A DNA stretch of 64,000 nt from Schizophyllum amplum (lineage: Eukaryota > Basidiomycota > Agaricomycetes > Agaricales > Schizophyllaceae), in contig VDMD01000022.1 of NCBI GenBank assembly GCA_007026445.1, forward strand, positions 186,001 to 250,000, read 5' to 3'. A program made the translations under genes and the position numbers. How positions within the stretch are numbered: the stretch's first letter is position 1; each line of letters begins with the position of its first letter. The notes below the pieces were generated by a model. The model worked only from the letters and a program-made list of their open reading frames with translations, ran no database searches and was not told the DNA's origin. Below are positions 12,703 to 23,175 of the stretch, piece after piece.

Positions 12703-13806
12703 ATGAAGACGTGGACCACAGACAGCATTATCTCGGCGCTCTCAGCCATCAGCTGCTTCACCATGAAGATCGACGAGAACGACCTTTCCGACCGCACCAT
12801 CGCGGGCAGCGAGAAGAACGAGAAGTTCGCAGAGTCTACGGACGACTTCGAAATCAAGCACGAGGAGAGGACGTACCAGCAGTGGAAGGGCTCCAACTAC
12901 GTTCTCCCTGCCGATGAGGAGGAGAAGCGGAGGTGCGTTGTTCGCTGTTCTTCTCGCTCTTCAGTTTCTGACCAGTGCGCGTAGGCTCGACCTCCAGCAC
13001 CTCGTCATCCGCCGTTCATTCGGCAACAAGTTCATCTACCCCTGCGTGAAGATTTCACCTGGGGACCGCGTATTGGAGAGCGGCGCCGGTTCTGGTATGT
13101 TGTCAGCCACATATTCTCGTAAAACAACGCTGACCCGCCTGTAGGTGCTTGGATTACGGAGGCCGCGAAAGTCCTCGGACCGGAGGTGCAGATCGACGGG
13201 TTCGACATCGAGGGTCGCCTCTTCCCGCGTCATCCTCCACCCAACGTCAGCTTCTGCCTCGCCTCCGTCACCGAACTCCCCGCCGCGTGGACCGGGCGGT
13301 ATACCTTCGTGCACCAGTCGCTCCTCACTGCCGCGCTCCAGCGCCCGCAATGGGAGGTCGCGCTCTCCGAGATCCACCGCGTTCTGAAGCCAGGAGGCTG
13401 GGTGCAGCTCATCGAGACGGGCGGGACATGGAACGTCGTCGGCCCGTACTCGCGCAAGTTCCTCACCATGTACGAGCGGCTCACCGCGCGGAAGAACCTG
13501 TTCTTCGACTGCGTGCAGCAGCTGCCGGACCTGTTGACGGAGACGGGTTTCACGGACATCCACGTCGTCGAGCGGGACTATGGCTGCGACATGTCGCTCG
13601 GGACGCCCGAGGCGGCGGACGCGCGCGCGGGCTTCATCGGCATGCTCCGGGGGCTCAAGACGCCGGTGTTGAAGCTGGGCGGGCTGGGTCTCGTCTACAC
13701 GTCGGAGGAGTTCGACGCAGACATCGCCGGCATCGAGCAGGAGTACAGCACGACGCCCAACTCGTGCCATCATATAGCGATGATCCTCGCGCAGAAGCGG
13801 GAGTAG
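12703..13806 (+). CDS. Class I SAM-dependent methyltransferase (LaeA/UMTA-like)
   Basis: Rossmann-fold methyltransferase, probably cytosolic or nuclear. Exons 12703-12932, 12985-13094 and 13145-13806 give 333 residues. The N-terminal part carries the family-typical YQQWKGSNYVLPADEEEKRR then LDLQHLVIRRSFGNK. Motif I is VLESGAGSGAW (SAM binding), split by intron 2 at the last Gly. An acidic post-I residue follows in QIDGFDIEGR. Post-motif II reads FTFVHQSLLT-like (YTFVHQSLLTAAL), and motif III is EIHRVLKPGGWVQLIE. These features match fungal methyltransferases grouped with the secondary-metabolism regulator LaeA. No biosynthetic gene lies nearby, so a cluster role is not supported. A related but clearly diverged methyltransferase is encoded at 52042-53269. 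Substrate unknown. Confidence 0.85.
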
Positions 13807-14312
13807 ACGCCTGATAGACAGCATTTGCATGGTTCTCCTCCCCTTCGACCTTCACCTACTTTGTATTAGTATTTTTTATCAGCTGCGACACCGTTCCCTT
13901 TGTGCTCTCAGCACGACCACGCACCATACTTTATCCTCACTCTTTCCCCTGTTGTTACACTATACCTGCTGCACGTCGATTACCGTCGTTCATGGTTGGG
14001 ACTAGGATATGTTCCATAGTCGTCGAGTCACGGATTGCAATATCATGACAGAAACATTCAAATGAGCGCTGCCCGAGTGGAAGCAACCACGACAGAGAAC
14101 AAGCAAGACAGCTTCACGAAGGACGCGAAGATCATGACCGCAGAGAGCAGGAGTAGGAAAGACGCCACAAATACGGACTTCGTCGTTCGCACAATTATCG
14201 ATGAGGAGCTGCTCCCGTATAGCAGGTGTATATGGTCACCACTCTCTACACAATAAAGCATTAGTGTAGCAAGGTTGGGGACACAAACGAGCGCTAGCAT
14301 ACACACTGATGA
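13807..14312. other. Intergenic between convergent genes
   Basis: Shared 3' region of the methyltransferase (plus) and PRP3 (minus). T-rich stretches near 13860-13960 fit transcript 3' ends. No coding signal was seen. Confidence 0.4.
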
Positions 14313-16507
14313 CTAGAACAGCTCCTCCTCCTCCGGCTTGAAATTCTTCGCCATATCCCAGTAGCCTTTCAGCTTCTCTCCCAGCACATCCTTCGCCAAC
14401 CCATCCGTCGGAGCAGCCTTCCCCTTGAAGTCGCTAAAGGCGCGGTCGCGAATCGGGCCCTCCCAAACCAAGTAGCACGCATTGTTCTCCAAGTTGACGG
14501 CGCCCTCCTCGCCGTCGGCTTCTCCTTCTGGCTTCGCCACCGCCGCCGGGGTACCTCCTTCCTCCTCTCCCTCCAGCTCGACTTCCTCCGCGCCCCTTGG
14601 CGCCGCCGCCTGCGTCCACGCTATCCTTTCCGTCATCAACCGCCGATACTTGCGCATGAACTTCGCCGCGCCCTCCACGTACACCAGGCTGAACGCCGGG
14701 TGGAAGATGGTGATCCCGGTCAGGCCATTCTGCTGCGCGTTCTTGCGGACCTTGAACTGGTGCGCCTTGTCGCGCAGCAGGAGCACTTTGTAGACGGCGC
14801 CCCAGACGCCCTTGCGGTCCTCCTCGGCCTGTTTTGCGGTGATCTTCTCGCGCCGCTGGTCGTCGGTGAGCTTGCGCTCGGCGTTCATCTTCTCGTGTCC
14901 GAGCTTTCGGTTGGCGACCTCGCGTCGGACCTTGGCCTCGACCTTGGTCGGGTCTTGCACGGCGTCCGACGTGAGCACCTTCATCAAGTTTGCGAGTCGA
15001 ACTGAGGGCATGTTAGCCGTTATTCGAGACGGGCGCCAGCATACTCACCCTTCGGCGGATCCGGTGGTAGCAAGCCCATCTTGATACGGTCGCGCTTGTC
15101 CTGCTGTTCGGCCTTACGACGAAGCCGGCGCATCTTCTTCTGCTCCTTCGTCGTCAGCATCAACGGCTTCAGCGCAATCTTCTCCTTGTCGCCCGGGGCC
15201 GGGATGGCAATGGGGTGCTGCACATAGATAGTGATCGGCGAGTCAGGATTGCGGATATGCAGGTGCGCGAAGCCCTCTTCCAAGTCATCGTATTTCTTGT
15301 TCGGTAGCAGCGCTGCGTCCCACCATTCCGCGTCCGGGGGCGGCGGGCGGCGCACGTTGGAGCCGATGCCCATGACAGCGTCGCCATCCAGACCGGCCTT
15401 GCGCGCGCTGTCGGCGATCTTCTGCTTGAGCTCTTCAAGCTTGATCTCCTGACGTAGTTGATCGCCCTGGGCGACATATTTGCCCTTGGGGTTGAAGCGG
15501 AACTGCCGACCGGAGCGCTGCCGTGGCGCGCCAGTGAAGTCGCTCTTGGCGATAGCGCTTGAAGCGTTTGCAGATGCTGCTGCGTAGGGGTTCGCGACGG
15601 CGGTGACAGGGGCGGGTGTGGCGGCGGTAGGTGGTGGTGTCGGCGTCGCGATGTTCCGCGCATTAGCCTGCGTATTATGAGTGAAAAGGTTGTATAGCGT
15701 GGCCGACAGGTGAACGCACCTTGATAGACGCGAACTTGGGCTGCATCGGCTTGTAGCGGTCCTTCTTGGACTGCGGCACGGCAGGAGTCTGGTCCAGCAG
15801 CAGCGGATGAGCAGCCATCTTCAAGCCGGCACCTTGCTGAACGGGCGTGGGTTCCGGTGCCGGGGGCGCGCGTTTCTTGTTAGCCTGGGCGACAGACTGC
15901 GAGGGAAATCAGTACAGCTCGACTGTGAGGGGTGCGCACACACCATGTATGGGTTATCTTTCACGGCGAGCTTGGTCTGCGCGTTCGCGACCAGCCGCTT
16001 CGCCTCCGCAATGCGGCGTGCCAGATCATCAGACGCGCCAGGCGTCCCTGGGGTCGCAGGGCTGGGTGTCGCCATCGGCTTTGCAGGCAGCGGCGCCGTG
16101 ACACGGATCGGCTGCGGTGCAGCGAGTCCGCCAGATTTCGCGCCCCCCGCGGCGAGGTTCTTCATGCTGGCCAGCTTGGCAGCAACCTCTGCGCGCTTCT
16201 GCGCGATGAGCTCTGCGGGGGACAACTGTGCGACGTGAGCAGAATGCACATGTTGAGGATGTGGATCGCACGCACTGCCGCCTTGGATCCATTCGAAGGC
16301 ACATTCTATGGGTAGAAAACGGTTATAGAAACAAAGTCAGAGATATGTTCGGGCAGAATCACCTTAGACGGCGGTACTCACGTCGCTGTAGGAGGAGCAA
16401 ACGCATTGACGTGAGCACTTTAAGTACCAGCAACAACTAGCGTCGCACCTTTTCAACTTTTTGTTACTCTTAGCATCCCCGTTCGTGTCAAGTGGGCGCT
16501 TGCTCAT
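14313..16507 (-). CDS. PRP3: U4/U6 small nuclear ribonucleoprotein PRP3
   Basis: Component of the U4/U6 and U4/U6.U5 snRNPs that holds the U4/U6 duplex before spliceosome activation; nuclear. The start at 16507 gives MSKRPLDTNGDAKSNKKLKR, a basic, nuclear-signal-like N-terminus, at once followed by an intron (AAAAG/GTGCGA). A long, Ala/Pro-rich N-terminal half follows, with SPAELIAQKRAEVAAKLASM and AEAKRLVANAQTKL. The PRP3 core comprises DAEWWDAALLPNKKYDDLEE, PITIYVQHPI, LTTKEQKKMRRLRRKAEQQD and MGLLPPDPPKVRLANLMKVL. The C-terminal DUF1115 domain includes AVYKVLLLRDKAHQFKVRKN, CYLVWEGPIRDRAFSDFKGK and YWDMAKNFKPEEEELF just before the stop. The N-terminal PWI domain of animal PRPF3 is not seen. 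It is divergent from the bL16m gene over 138 bases, suggesting a shared promoter. Confidence 0.92.
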
Positions 16508-16645
16508 CGCGGACGACGGCGAGCACGCGTTTATGGTGGTCGGGAGCAAGATGCGCGCGCCGCCCAGCAGGACGTGTTACGTAATCCTATTGTTTTCTTT
16601 GTTTCGCGCTTTACCCTCTTGCGCTCACTTCACTCTTCTCGGACA
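16508..16645. promoter_or_regulatory. Divergent promoter between PRP3 and the bL16m gene
   Basis: Only 138 bases separate the two start codons, so both transcripts must start within or very near this stretch. No TATA box is visible. TTACGTAA at about 16577-16584 is a palindromic ATF/CREB-like site and could serve both directions; this is inference. Confidence 0.5.
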
Positions 16646-17452
16646 ATGCTCGGCTTGTTGCGTTCGGCGCTGCGTCCTGCCCTGCGCACCCCCACCCCGT
16701 CGGCGCCGACGACATTCACGCGCGGGCGCCATAATCTGCACCCGAAGCAGGTTAAATGGGACCGCAAGCACAAGGGCCGCATCCCGGTCCCGACAGGCGG
16801 CTCGACGCGCGGCACGACGCTGGCGTTCGGCGAATGGGGCATCCGCATCATTGGCTGCGGTGCGCGGCTGACGGCGAAGCAGCTGGGAACCGCGGAGGAA
16901 GTTGTGAGGCGCAAACTGAAGATCCTCAAGGGCTCGCAGATGTGGATGCGCGTGTTCCCGGATATCCCTGTCTGTGTGAAGGTGCGTGGGCTATGCAGAG
17001 GGAGGGGTAGTAGAGACTGAACACAATACTGCAGGGTAATGAGACGCGTATGGGGAAGGGCAAGGGTACATTCGAGTACTGGGCAACACGGTGCGCGCGC
17101 ATAGCTTAGCACGCGGTCCACTCTTGCTTACACTTTTTAGTGTCCCCGTCGGCCGCGTCATCTTCGAGATAGGTGGTGTGCCAATCCGCGAAGACTTGGC
17201 CCGCGAAAGTGCGTGATCCGTCGTCTTACTCAACTTTCCACTTACCCGACCTCTGCAGTCCTCCGTCAAGCGGCTGCGAAGCTGCCCTGCCGCATGGAGT
17301 TCATCAACAAGAAGTCGCCGCCGCGGTTAGGGAACATGGTCGTCGTTCCCCCGAAGCCCTCTGCGGAAGAGCAGGCAGAGCAGCGGGCTGTTGACGCATC
17401 CCTGTTCGCGATGTCTTCTACGGCAGACACAGGCGCCCAGCCTACAGCCTGA
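16646..17452 (+). CDS. MRPL16: Mitochondrial large-subunit ribosomal protein bL16m
   Basis: Mitochondrial homologue of bacterial L16, next to the peptidyl-transferase centre. Exons 16646-16981, 17035-17090, 17141-17208 and 17259-17452 give 217 residues. The N-terminus MLGLLRSALRPALRTPTPSA is basic and lacks acids, as expected of a mitochondrial targeting peptide. The L16 core follows: PKQVKWDRKHKGRIPVPTGG, TLAFGEWGIRIIGCGARLTA, EEVVRRKLK, MWMRVFPDIPVCVKGNETRM, GKGKGTFEYWATRVPVGRVI and FEIGGVP. It aligns over the whole bacterial L16 fold, plus a C-terminal tail of about 50 residues. All joins are canonical and in phase. Confidence 0.93.
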
Positions 17453-17747
17453 CGGGCTCTACTGTTGTTTCCATAGAGTGCATGCATATCATCACGCACG
17501 CCACTTTCCATCGCGTTGCCGGTTCCCCGAAGATCGTCACTCAATCTGTACCAGGTAGGGATTTGCTATCCTATCCCGGTCCGGGACATGTTCTTGACGC
17601 CAGAGCACAACTTCAAGTGCACTCAGTCAAGTTTCTCGACGCTCTGTGTTTGTCAGATCGTCACAAGACCGTGGCACGTCTCTTCGCAATCCGAATTGCT
17701 GCGCTGGCGCCATGATCACGCAAGTCACATCAGCCCCCTTGTCCATC

Positions 17748-17784
17748 TACCACCACCACCACCACCATAGCCACCACCACCACA
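17748..17784 (+). repeat. CAC trinucleotide repeat
   Basis: Imperfect CAC/CCA repeat just before the rhodanese-fold start codon at 17820, probably in the 5' leader or core promoter. Confidence 0.8.
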
Positions 17785-17819
17785 ATAGCCATCTACTAGC
17801 GCCAGCACTGACCACAACC

Positions 17820-18456
17820 ATGCCCTGGTACTCCGCCTTCCCCGACCCCAAGCACACCGAGCTCAACGGCATAACGCCTGAGGATCTCGCCGCCCTACTA
17901 CGCGACCCCGCCGTCAAAGTCGGGCACGACGTGCTTGTTGTAGATGTTCGCAGGACTGACTTCGAGGTGTGTCTCCTGCTTGCTGAACTTACCTCGCTGT
18001 TCCCTTATCAACTTCCAAAATCCCGGCACTTGCCTGTCTATGTCACTTTTATTTCTTTCACATACCGCCCTCCGAGTCCTTTCTAACAATCCTGCCATCC
18101 TGACACATCCCCTCCCCTCCTAACGCTCCTCGAACACCTCCCCCCCCCCACTAACACCCCTCCCCCAGGGCGTCGCCATCAAAGGCGCCATAAACCTCCC
18201 CGCCCACTCCTTCTACGAAACCGTCGACACCATCGTCGAGCTCCTGAAGAACGTCCGCAAAGTGGTCTTCCACTGCCAGTCGTGCCTGCCTGGCGGGCGC
18301 GCGTACCGCGCAGCTGGCTGGTACGCCGATGCGCTAGAGAAGAGGGGCCTGTCGACTGAGGGGGTATATTATCTGGAGGGTGGGATTAAAGCGTGGGCGG
18401 GCACATTCGGGGAGGATAGCGCCTTGAGTGTGAAGCTGGCGCCGTTGGCGGAGTAG
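17820..18456 (+). CDS. Rhodanese/Cdc25-fold protein (arsenate reductase or phosphatase-like)
   Basis: Single rhodanese-fold domain of the small Cdc25-like class (Acr2/Ych1-like), cytosolic. Exons 17820-17966 and 18169-18456 give 144 residues. N-terminal MPWYSAFPDPKHTELNGITP leads into the first strand pair DVLVVDVRRTDFE, then GVAIKGAINLPAHSFYETVD. The catalytic loop region reads VVFHCQSCLPGGRAYRAAGW, followed by YYLEGGIKAWAG, the rhodanese C-terminal signature. The active-site loop is odd: from the Cys of HCQS to the Arg there are seven residues, where Cdc25/Acr2-type loops have HCx5R. The extra two sit in a small DNA duplication (TGCCTGCC). The only intron is about 202 bases, much longer than its neighbours, with a C-run near its acceptor. 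The loop may be inactive or retuned; this is untested. Confidence 0.8.
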
Positions 18457-18824
18457 GGCAGGGGCCTGGTGAATATTCTGAATTTGGAATCCTAAATGGC
18501 GAGCAGGTATAAGTTAGCTGAAGGGTGGCCAGAGGGTGCCGAAGGAAGTAGACTTGTAGACTCATTGGCATGCGCGGTAAAAAGATCGTGAGTCACACAA
18601 GACTTCCGTCCACCGGCATCACCGGGCCGGTAACTCCGCACCAGTCGAAAATGTTCTGCGCAAAGTGTCTCCGTAGCGTTTATAAGTATTACCTTCTCGA
18701 GGAGCACTACTGATTAGTAGCAAAGAACGCATGAGGAGCACGGGACGCATAACCTGGCAAGTGGTTCGCACTCGAGTGGGGACGAGGTCAATATCCATGC
18801 AACATATGTGGGTGTAGCAGACAT
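18457..18824. other. Intergenic between convergent genes
   Basis: Short 3' region shared by the rhodanese gene and the minus-strand gene ending at 18825. No coding or structured signal was seen. Confidence 0.4.
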
Positions 18825-19567
18825 CTACGCCGTCGCTGCCTGAGGCTGCGCCTGTGTACGCGCCTCAGTCGCCGCACGCATCTCCTGCAGCCACTGCGGC
18901 TTGATCTCCTTCTTCCACTTCGTCACCGCCACCCGAACCTTCGGCCCGCGAGCGCGCTGCCTGCGACGGTTCAGGTGCGAGCGGTCGTCCCCGACGCCCA
19001 GCTGCCATCCGTAAGGCTTAGTCTGCGGTACAGGTTCTGGCGGCGCGTCATGTGGCTGGTGGCGTAGCCAGCGCCACGCGTATATGGTGGTCATCTCCGG
19101 GGCCGCGGGCTCGGAGGAAAGGGTGGAGGGCGCGGGAGTCTGCTGTCCCTTGGGAGGTGCGGGGGCCTCGGTCGCCTCTACTTCCCGCTTGAACTTGCTG
19201 ACGGCAATCATGCGCTGGCCGCTCAGGATATCGAGGATGCGCTTCGCTTGTCTGCTCAAGTGTCAGCAAAGTGTAAACCATGCACGAGCACAGCTACGCA
19301 CGACATGGACCTGATCGGGTGCGCTGGGTTCGGCGGGTGCGGCCCCTCGCCAGCCACGGGATTGGGCTTGAAGGCACTGGACGGGCGCACGGTCTGCGCG
19401 AGCTCGAAGAGCTGCTGCGTAGTCAAGCCGTTCCGCGCCATCTCGAGCCGGTGGCGGTCGACGACGGTGCGCATGACGCGGACGCCCTCGCGCGTGTAGA
19501 GGTTCGCATATTTGCTGTCCGTGATGCGCCGGAGAATGGCCTGCGTCGTCCGCGTCGGGGATGCCAT
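18825..19567 (-). CDS. Small basic protein of unknown function
   Basis: Two exons, 19567-19311 and 19251-18825, join in phase (ATCAG/GTCCAT ... GAGCAG/ACAAG) to give 227 residues. The first 85 residues form a helical, charged region with RRITDSKYANLYTREGVRVM and MARNGLTTQQLFELAQTVRP. Then come RQAKRILDILSGQRM and a Pro/Ala linker. A very basic stretch follows (SHLNRRRQRARGPKVRVAVT and KWKKEIKPQWLQEMRAA). I do not recognise the family. The basic character and size would fit an accessory mitochondrial ribosomal or RNA-binding protein, but that is a guess. The intact frame over a clean intron argues for a real gene. Confidence 0.65.
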
Positions 19568-20153
19568 GGCGCGCGCGACACGACGGCGGGAAGAGGAAAG
19601 AAAGTGTGCGTCCGGCAGCGCGGCCCGCGCACGTGGTTGATCACCCTAACGAGCCGCGAATCGGCTGGCCCAAGTTCAACTCTCACGCCGCGACCCTCGC
19701 CAGACCAGATTGCAAGCCCTCCGCCCTCAGCCACCCACCCATCTCTCCTCAGATCCTCAGACTCACGGCCAACCAATCAGCGGCACATCCAGTGGGAAAA
19801 CAAGCCCTCATCAAGCTCTGACGCGCAATCTGCTCAGCGCGCCTCGTTGCAACCAGCCTACTTTCCACCTGCTTCTGCAGCCTTCTGCTGTGCAACGGCC
19901 TTCGCAGGGGGCTTGTAGAGGTGCTTCTGCTGTAGAGATTCGGGCCCGCAACTCGTGCCGCCTCAATTGCGTCGCACATGCCGCCTTGGCCCTTGATCTG
20001 ACTCCCCCACCCACTCTGTTCGAGAGCTATAAGTACTCTTGTGTCTGGTCGTAAGCCCTTAGCAACGCCCCTCATCCCAAGTCTTCCTTTGATAAATATT
20101 GTTTGAGCTTGTTCCTACTCCCGCCTTCCCGTCGACTTCCTCATCCCTTCAAC
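19568..20153. other. Divergent promoter region
   Basis: Lies between the start codons of two divergent genes (19567 minus, 20154 plus). CTATAAGTA near 20028 is a possible weak TATA element for the plus gene. Nothing else was recognised. Confidence 0.4.
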
Positions 20154-20700
20154 ATGTACTCCCGCCCCGCCCGCTTCGACTCTTCCAAGCCCACACACGC
20201 CCGTCGCCACTCGGAGGCCACCAAGGCTACCCCCAGCCGCCGGGAAGACCCCGCTGCGGCCCTCTACCGACAGGTCAAAGACCTGCGCCTCGACGATCGC
20301 CCCCGTCCCAAGACCAGCCCGCACGCGAACTCCCGTGCCCCACCCGCCAAACCCAGGTCCCGTCTTACCGAGTCCTCCGTCCCTCGTCCGGAGAAGAGTC
20401 TCCTCTTCGGCAACGACAAGAGTATGGAGCTTTCCGTCAAGGGCGGTCTGCTGTATGGATGTGACGGATCGCTTCTGATCGACAGTGAGTACCTCGACGT
20501 GCAGCCGTGTCGTTCCGGCTGAAGATGTGACAATAGTCATGGACGGTCGCGGTAGCGGTCGCATGGAGCGGCGTCGCTCGAAATCGCTCAGGTCGACGAA
20601 GACGAGCAGCCGACCTGCGCCTTTGAAGGCCCACAGATCCGTTTCGGCCCCTCCCCCGGAGACGCCCCGCCTCCACATAGTCGACTTGCCCGAGTGTTGA
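20154..20700 (+). CDS. Small Arg/Ser/Pro-rich protein of unknown function
   Basis: Exons 20154-20484 and 20537-20700 (intron GTGAGT...CAATAG) give 164 residues. The protein is rich in Arg, Ser, Pro and Lys and is likely disordered. One short stretch looks more ordered: KSMELSVKGGLLYGCDGSLL followed by ID and the splice site. The C-terminal part is basic and Ser-rich (MERRRSKSLRSTKTSSR). No family was recognised. The in-phase canonical intron and stable composition support a real gene. Ser-rich basic segments suggest a phosphorylated regulator, but no function is claimed. Confidence 0.6.
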
Positions 20701-21996
20701 GCAGCGCCCGTCTTGAGCGGATTTGGAGGGCCTAGCCGGGGCGGTTGTGCGGTGCCCTCTCCGTCGCTTTTCATGGCGTGCGCGCGGTCCTTTTTTTTTG
20801 TGGCGCGCCGCCGAGCACCAAGGCTCTTTCTCTTTCGGCGCGCCTGGTCCCATCATCCACCGGCAAGATTCCCACTCGCCATCTTCAATCATCATCACCA
20901 TCATCTTCATGAAGATTCCACTCTCCCCACCAATCGATCCGCGTCGTTTTTCAACGTTCATTTCGCACGCAGGATTTCCCTGCTCGCCACGCGATTACGA
21001 CGAACATGCAACAACGCTCGCGCTCGTTCGACGAGCACCGTGGGCCGGGCGGAGACGTAGGAAGAGTTCTATTTTCATAGTGTTTTTTTGCCATGGACTG
21101 CACACATCTGCGGCGCGCCCATCACAGTTCTGGCCTGACGGGACGTTGACCCATTCATGTTTATTCTTACTTTCATTCTGACCTACCTACATTCTATCTC
21201 GCCACAAATCCTACCTACTTCCGTTGTAAGTACCTGCTCTCCTCGGCCTTCCTGACCCTCCGAAATGCATCAACTACTGTTGTGTATGTACTACTCTGTA
21301 TCCTCAAATTACTCTCAATGCGATAGCGAACGTCGGACATTCAATTGTGCTTCTCGAGATACGCATGACTGCCGGGTTGCCTGCTGCTATGCCAACAACA
21401 AGGACTACCTAAAGGGGAAGTACTTAGTCGCTGAAGCGCTGATGGCCGGTGACGCGTCGATTAACCTTCCGGCAGCTTCCGCACCCACCGTCACGCGTCT
21501 CTCAACTGCCATGTCTGTTCCTTGCCCCCAACTGCTGCAGCCGCGTCGTGAACGACATGGATCGAGCTGTGCCATGAGCAGATGTTGTTCTCGGACTGCC
21601 GTCCGAAGGTCGTGTAGCTAGAGTGGCTACAGAAGCGGGGTCCCCCATGCCACGGACGGCCCCGGGCGGACACTGCTATTGTTGTTGACTCGGAAGCGCC
21701 CACATAGACTATAGAAGACGCCCACATAGGTGAATTGTATTGCTTACTTTATAGCTCGTGGGAAGCTGTGGTCCGATAGGTATAAAAGGCCTTCCGCTCT
21801 CACTGTTCCTCAGAAATCACTTCTTCCCCCCTCTCATCAGCAGACGAGTCACCTCAAATTCTGTCATCGTCGGCTGAGCTGCCATCGACTGCGCCTCTCG
21901 CCCATCCGGATCCCCGATCTCACTCTTCCTTGACCGCCGCGTCTCCCGACGCCAAGATCTTTTGATCTTCTAGTTTCACGACATATCGTTCGCACC
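20701..21996. other. Long intergenic region with downstream TATA promoter
   Basis: Several short open frames on both strands have no motif or consistent splicing. The last part carries the promoter and a pyrimidine-rich leader of the gene at 21997. Confidence 0.4.
21781..21789 (+). promoter_or_regulatory. TATA box upstream of the gene at 21997
   Basis: TATAAAAGG, followed by a CT-rich initiator-like stretch (CTCACTGTTCCTCAG). It lies 216 bases before the ATG, implying a 5' leader of roughly 180 bases. Confidence 0.6.
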
Positions 21997-22636
21997 ATGT
22001 CATCCACCTTCGACATGAACGATCTCGGCGTCGCTCGCACCCGCAGAGACTTCCTCTCCTGCGGCGACTCGTTGGCCACAATTGTCCCGTTCACCGAGAC
22101 CAATCCTATCGGCCCCCTCTTCACCGACCTCAACTTCGCCGTCTTCGAGGACCACACCGAGGTTTTCCACGGGAGCCTGCTCTTCAGCAGCCTCGAGATC
22201 GACGCCGAGAAATTTGGTCCAGGTGAGTCTACGTTGATCTGCTTAGCCTCCTGCGCCACTAATGATTTTGGACGTTGTAGGCGGCCAGGCGTGCCACATC
22301 GAGCACGACGTCAGCCACCTCGAGCAGGAGCTCGGCTATCTCGAGGAAACCCCTCTCGAGAACACGCGTCGAGCGCGAGAGCTCGACGTTGTGCCCGTGG
22401 CCGACGACACCGCCGCGGCCTTTGCCACAAACAAACCGAAGGACATGGCTTACTTGACGAGGCGCGCCACTCCCGGATTCCCCGCCAAACGTCGGGCCTC
22501 CACGGACGCTGGGTTTGGCGCCGGCGGCAGGTGCTCGCCGATCATTATCGCGACGGCGTCTCGTCGCTCCCAGCTCCCCCCTCGCCGTCGGTCGGCGTTG
22601 CTCTCTCCTCTCTCGCCAACTTTCGCTGCTTTTTGA
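21997..22636 (+). CDS. Small protein of unknown function
   Basis: Exons 21997-22222 and 22281-22636 (intron GTGAGT...GTTGTAG) give 193 residues. The N-terminal half is acidic and looks folded: DMNDLGVARTRRDFLSCGDS, PLFTDLNFAVFEDHTEVFHG and SLLFSSLEIDAEKFGPG. The middle is helical (HIEHDVSHLEQELGYLEE), and the C-terminal part is basic, Arg/Ser/Pro-rich and probably disordered. No domain family was recognised and no signal peptide is present. A strong-looking TATA promoter suggests regulated or high expression. A MITE insertion begins about 190 bases after the stop. Confidence 0.6.
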
Positions 22637-22826
22637 GGAGTGCAGGTGACAGAGTTTTGTGGCGTGTTGCCATCCGAGCGTTCAGGTTTTTCAATCAATC
22701 CAGATTATCGCAGACGGACTCACTTGCACAAACCGTACCCAGTGCTTATCTTGATCTCTTTTTACTTCGCCGGTCCATTTTTGTGAAGATCTACCTGACG
22801 TGTACCATTTCTCTTGTGCTGCAGAC

Positions 22827-23175
22827 AATATAATAGGGTGTTTCACGATGGAGTCCTGGACGTTTTTTGAGTCGCTTTTCGGGCCGTTTTTCGAGGCCTT
22901 TTTCGAGGGCGTTTTGAGGCATGTCACAGGGCGTCACAGTGCTGACAAAGCTGCGGGGCACGAAAAACGGGCGAAAAACGGCCAAAAAAACGCCCGGAAA
23001 GCGGTCGAGAGTCGTTTTTGACCATTTTTCGGGAGTTTTTCGTGCCTTTTTCGTGCTCACTTGATTTGTCAGCTGTCACGCTGTCGAAAAACGGTATCGA
23101 AAACGGACACGGAAAACGCCTCGAAAAACGCTCTGAAAACGGCTTGGGACTGAACGTGAAACACCCTAATATATT
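22827..23175. mobile_element. 349-base inverted-repeat element (MITE-like, non-autonomous)
   Basis: The ends form a near-perfect terminal inverted repeat of 21 bases: AATATAATAGGGTGTTTCAC on the left, and the reverse complement of CGTGAAACACCCTAATATAT on the right, with one mismatch. The inside is built of many CGAAAAACG/CGTTTTTCG motifs, in one orientation in the left half and the other in the right half, so the element can fold into a long imperfect hairpin. It has no transposase frame. AT-rich flanks make the target duplication ambiguous (TA or a longer AATATA repeat). It sits in the 3' region of the gene at 21997 and upstream of ACH1. No superfamily can be assigned from sequence alone. 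Confidence 0.85.

Noticed and set aside
12703..13806. Secondary-metabolite cluster around the LaeA-like methyltransferase.
   Set aside because: Neighbours are SEC5, PRP3 and a ribosomal protein; there are no polyketide, peptide or terpene synthase genes in the window.
14071..14095. tRNA-Ser A-box-like sequence (GCCCGAGTGGAAGC).
   Set aside because: No B box or cloverleaf downstream.
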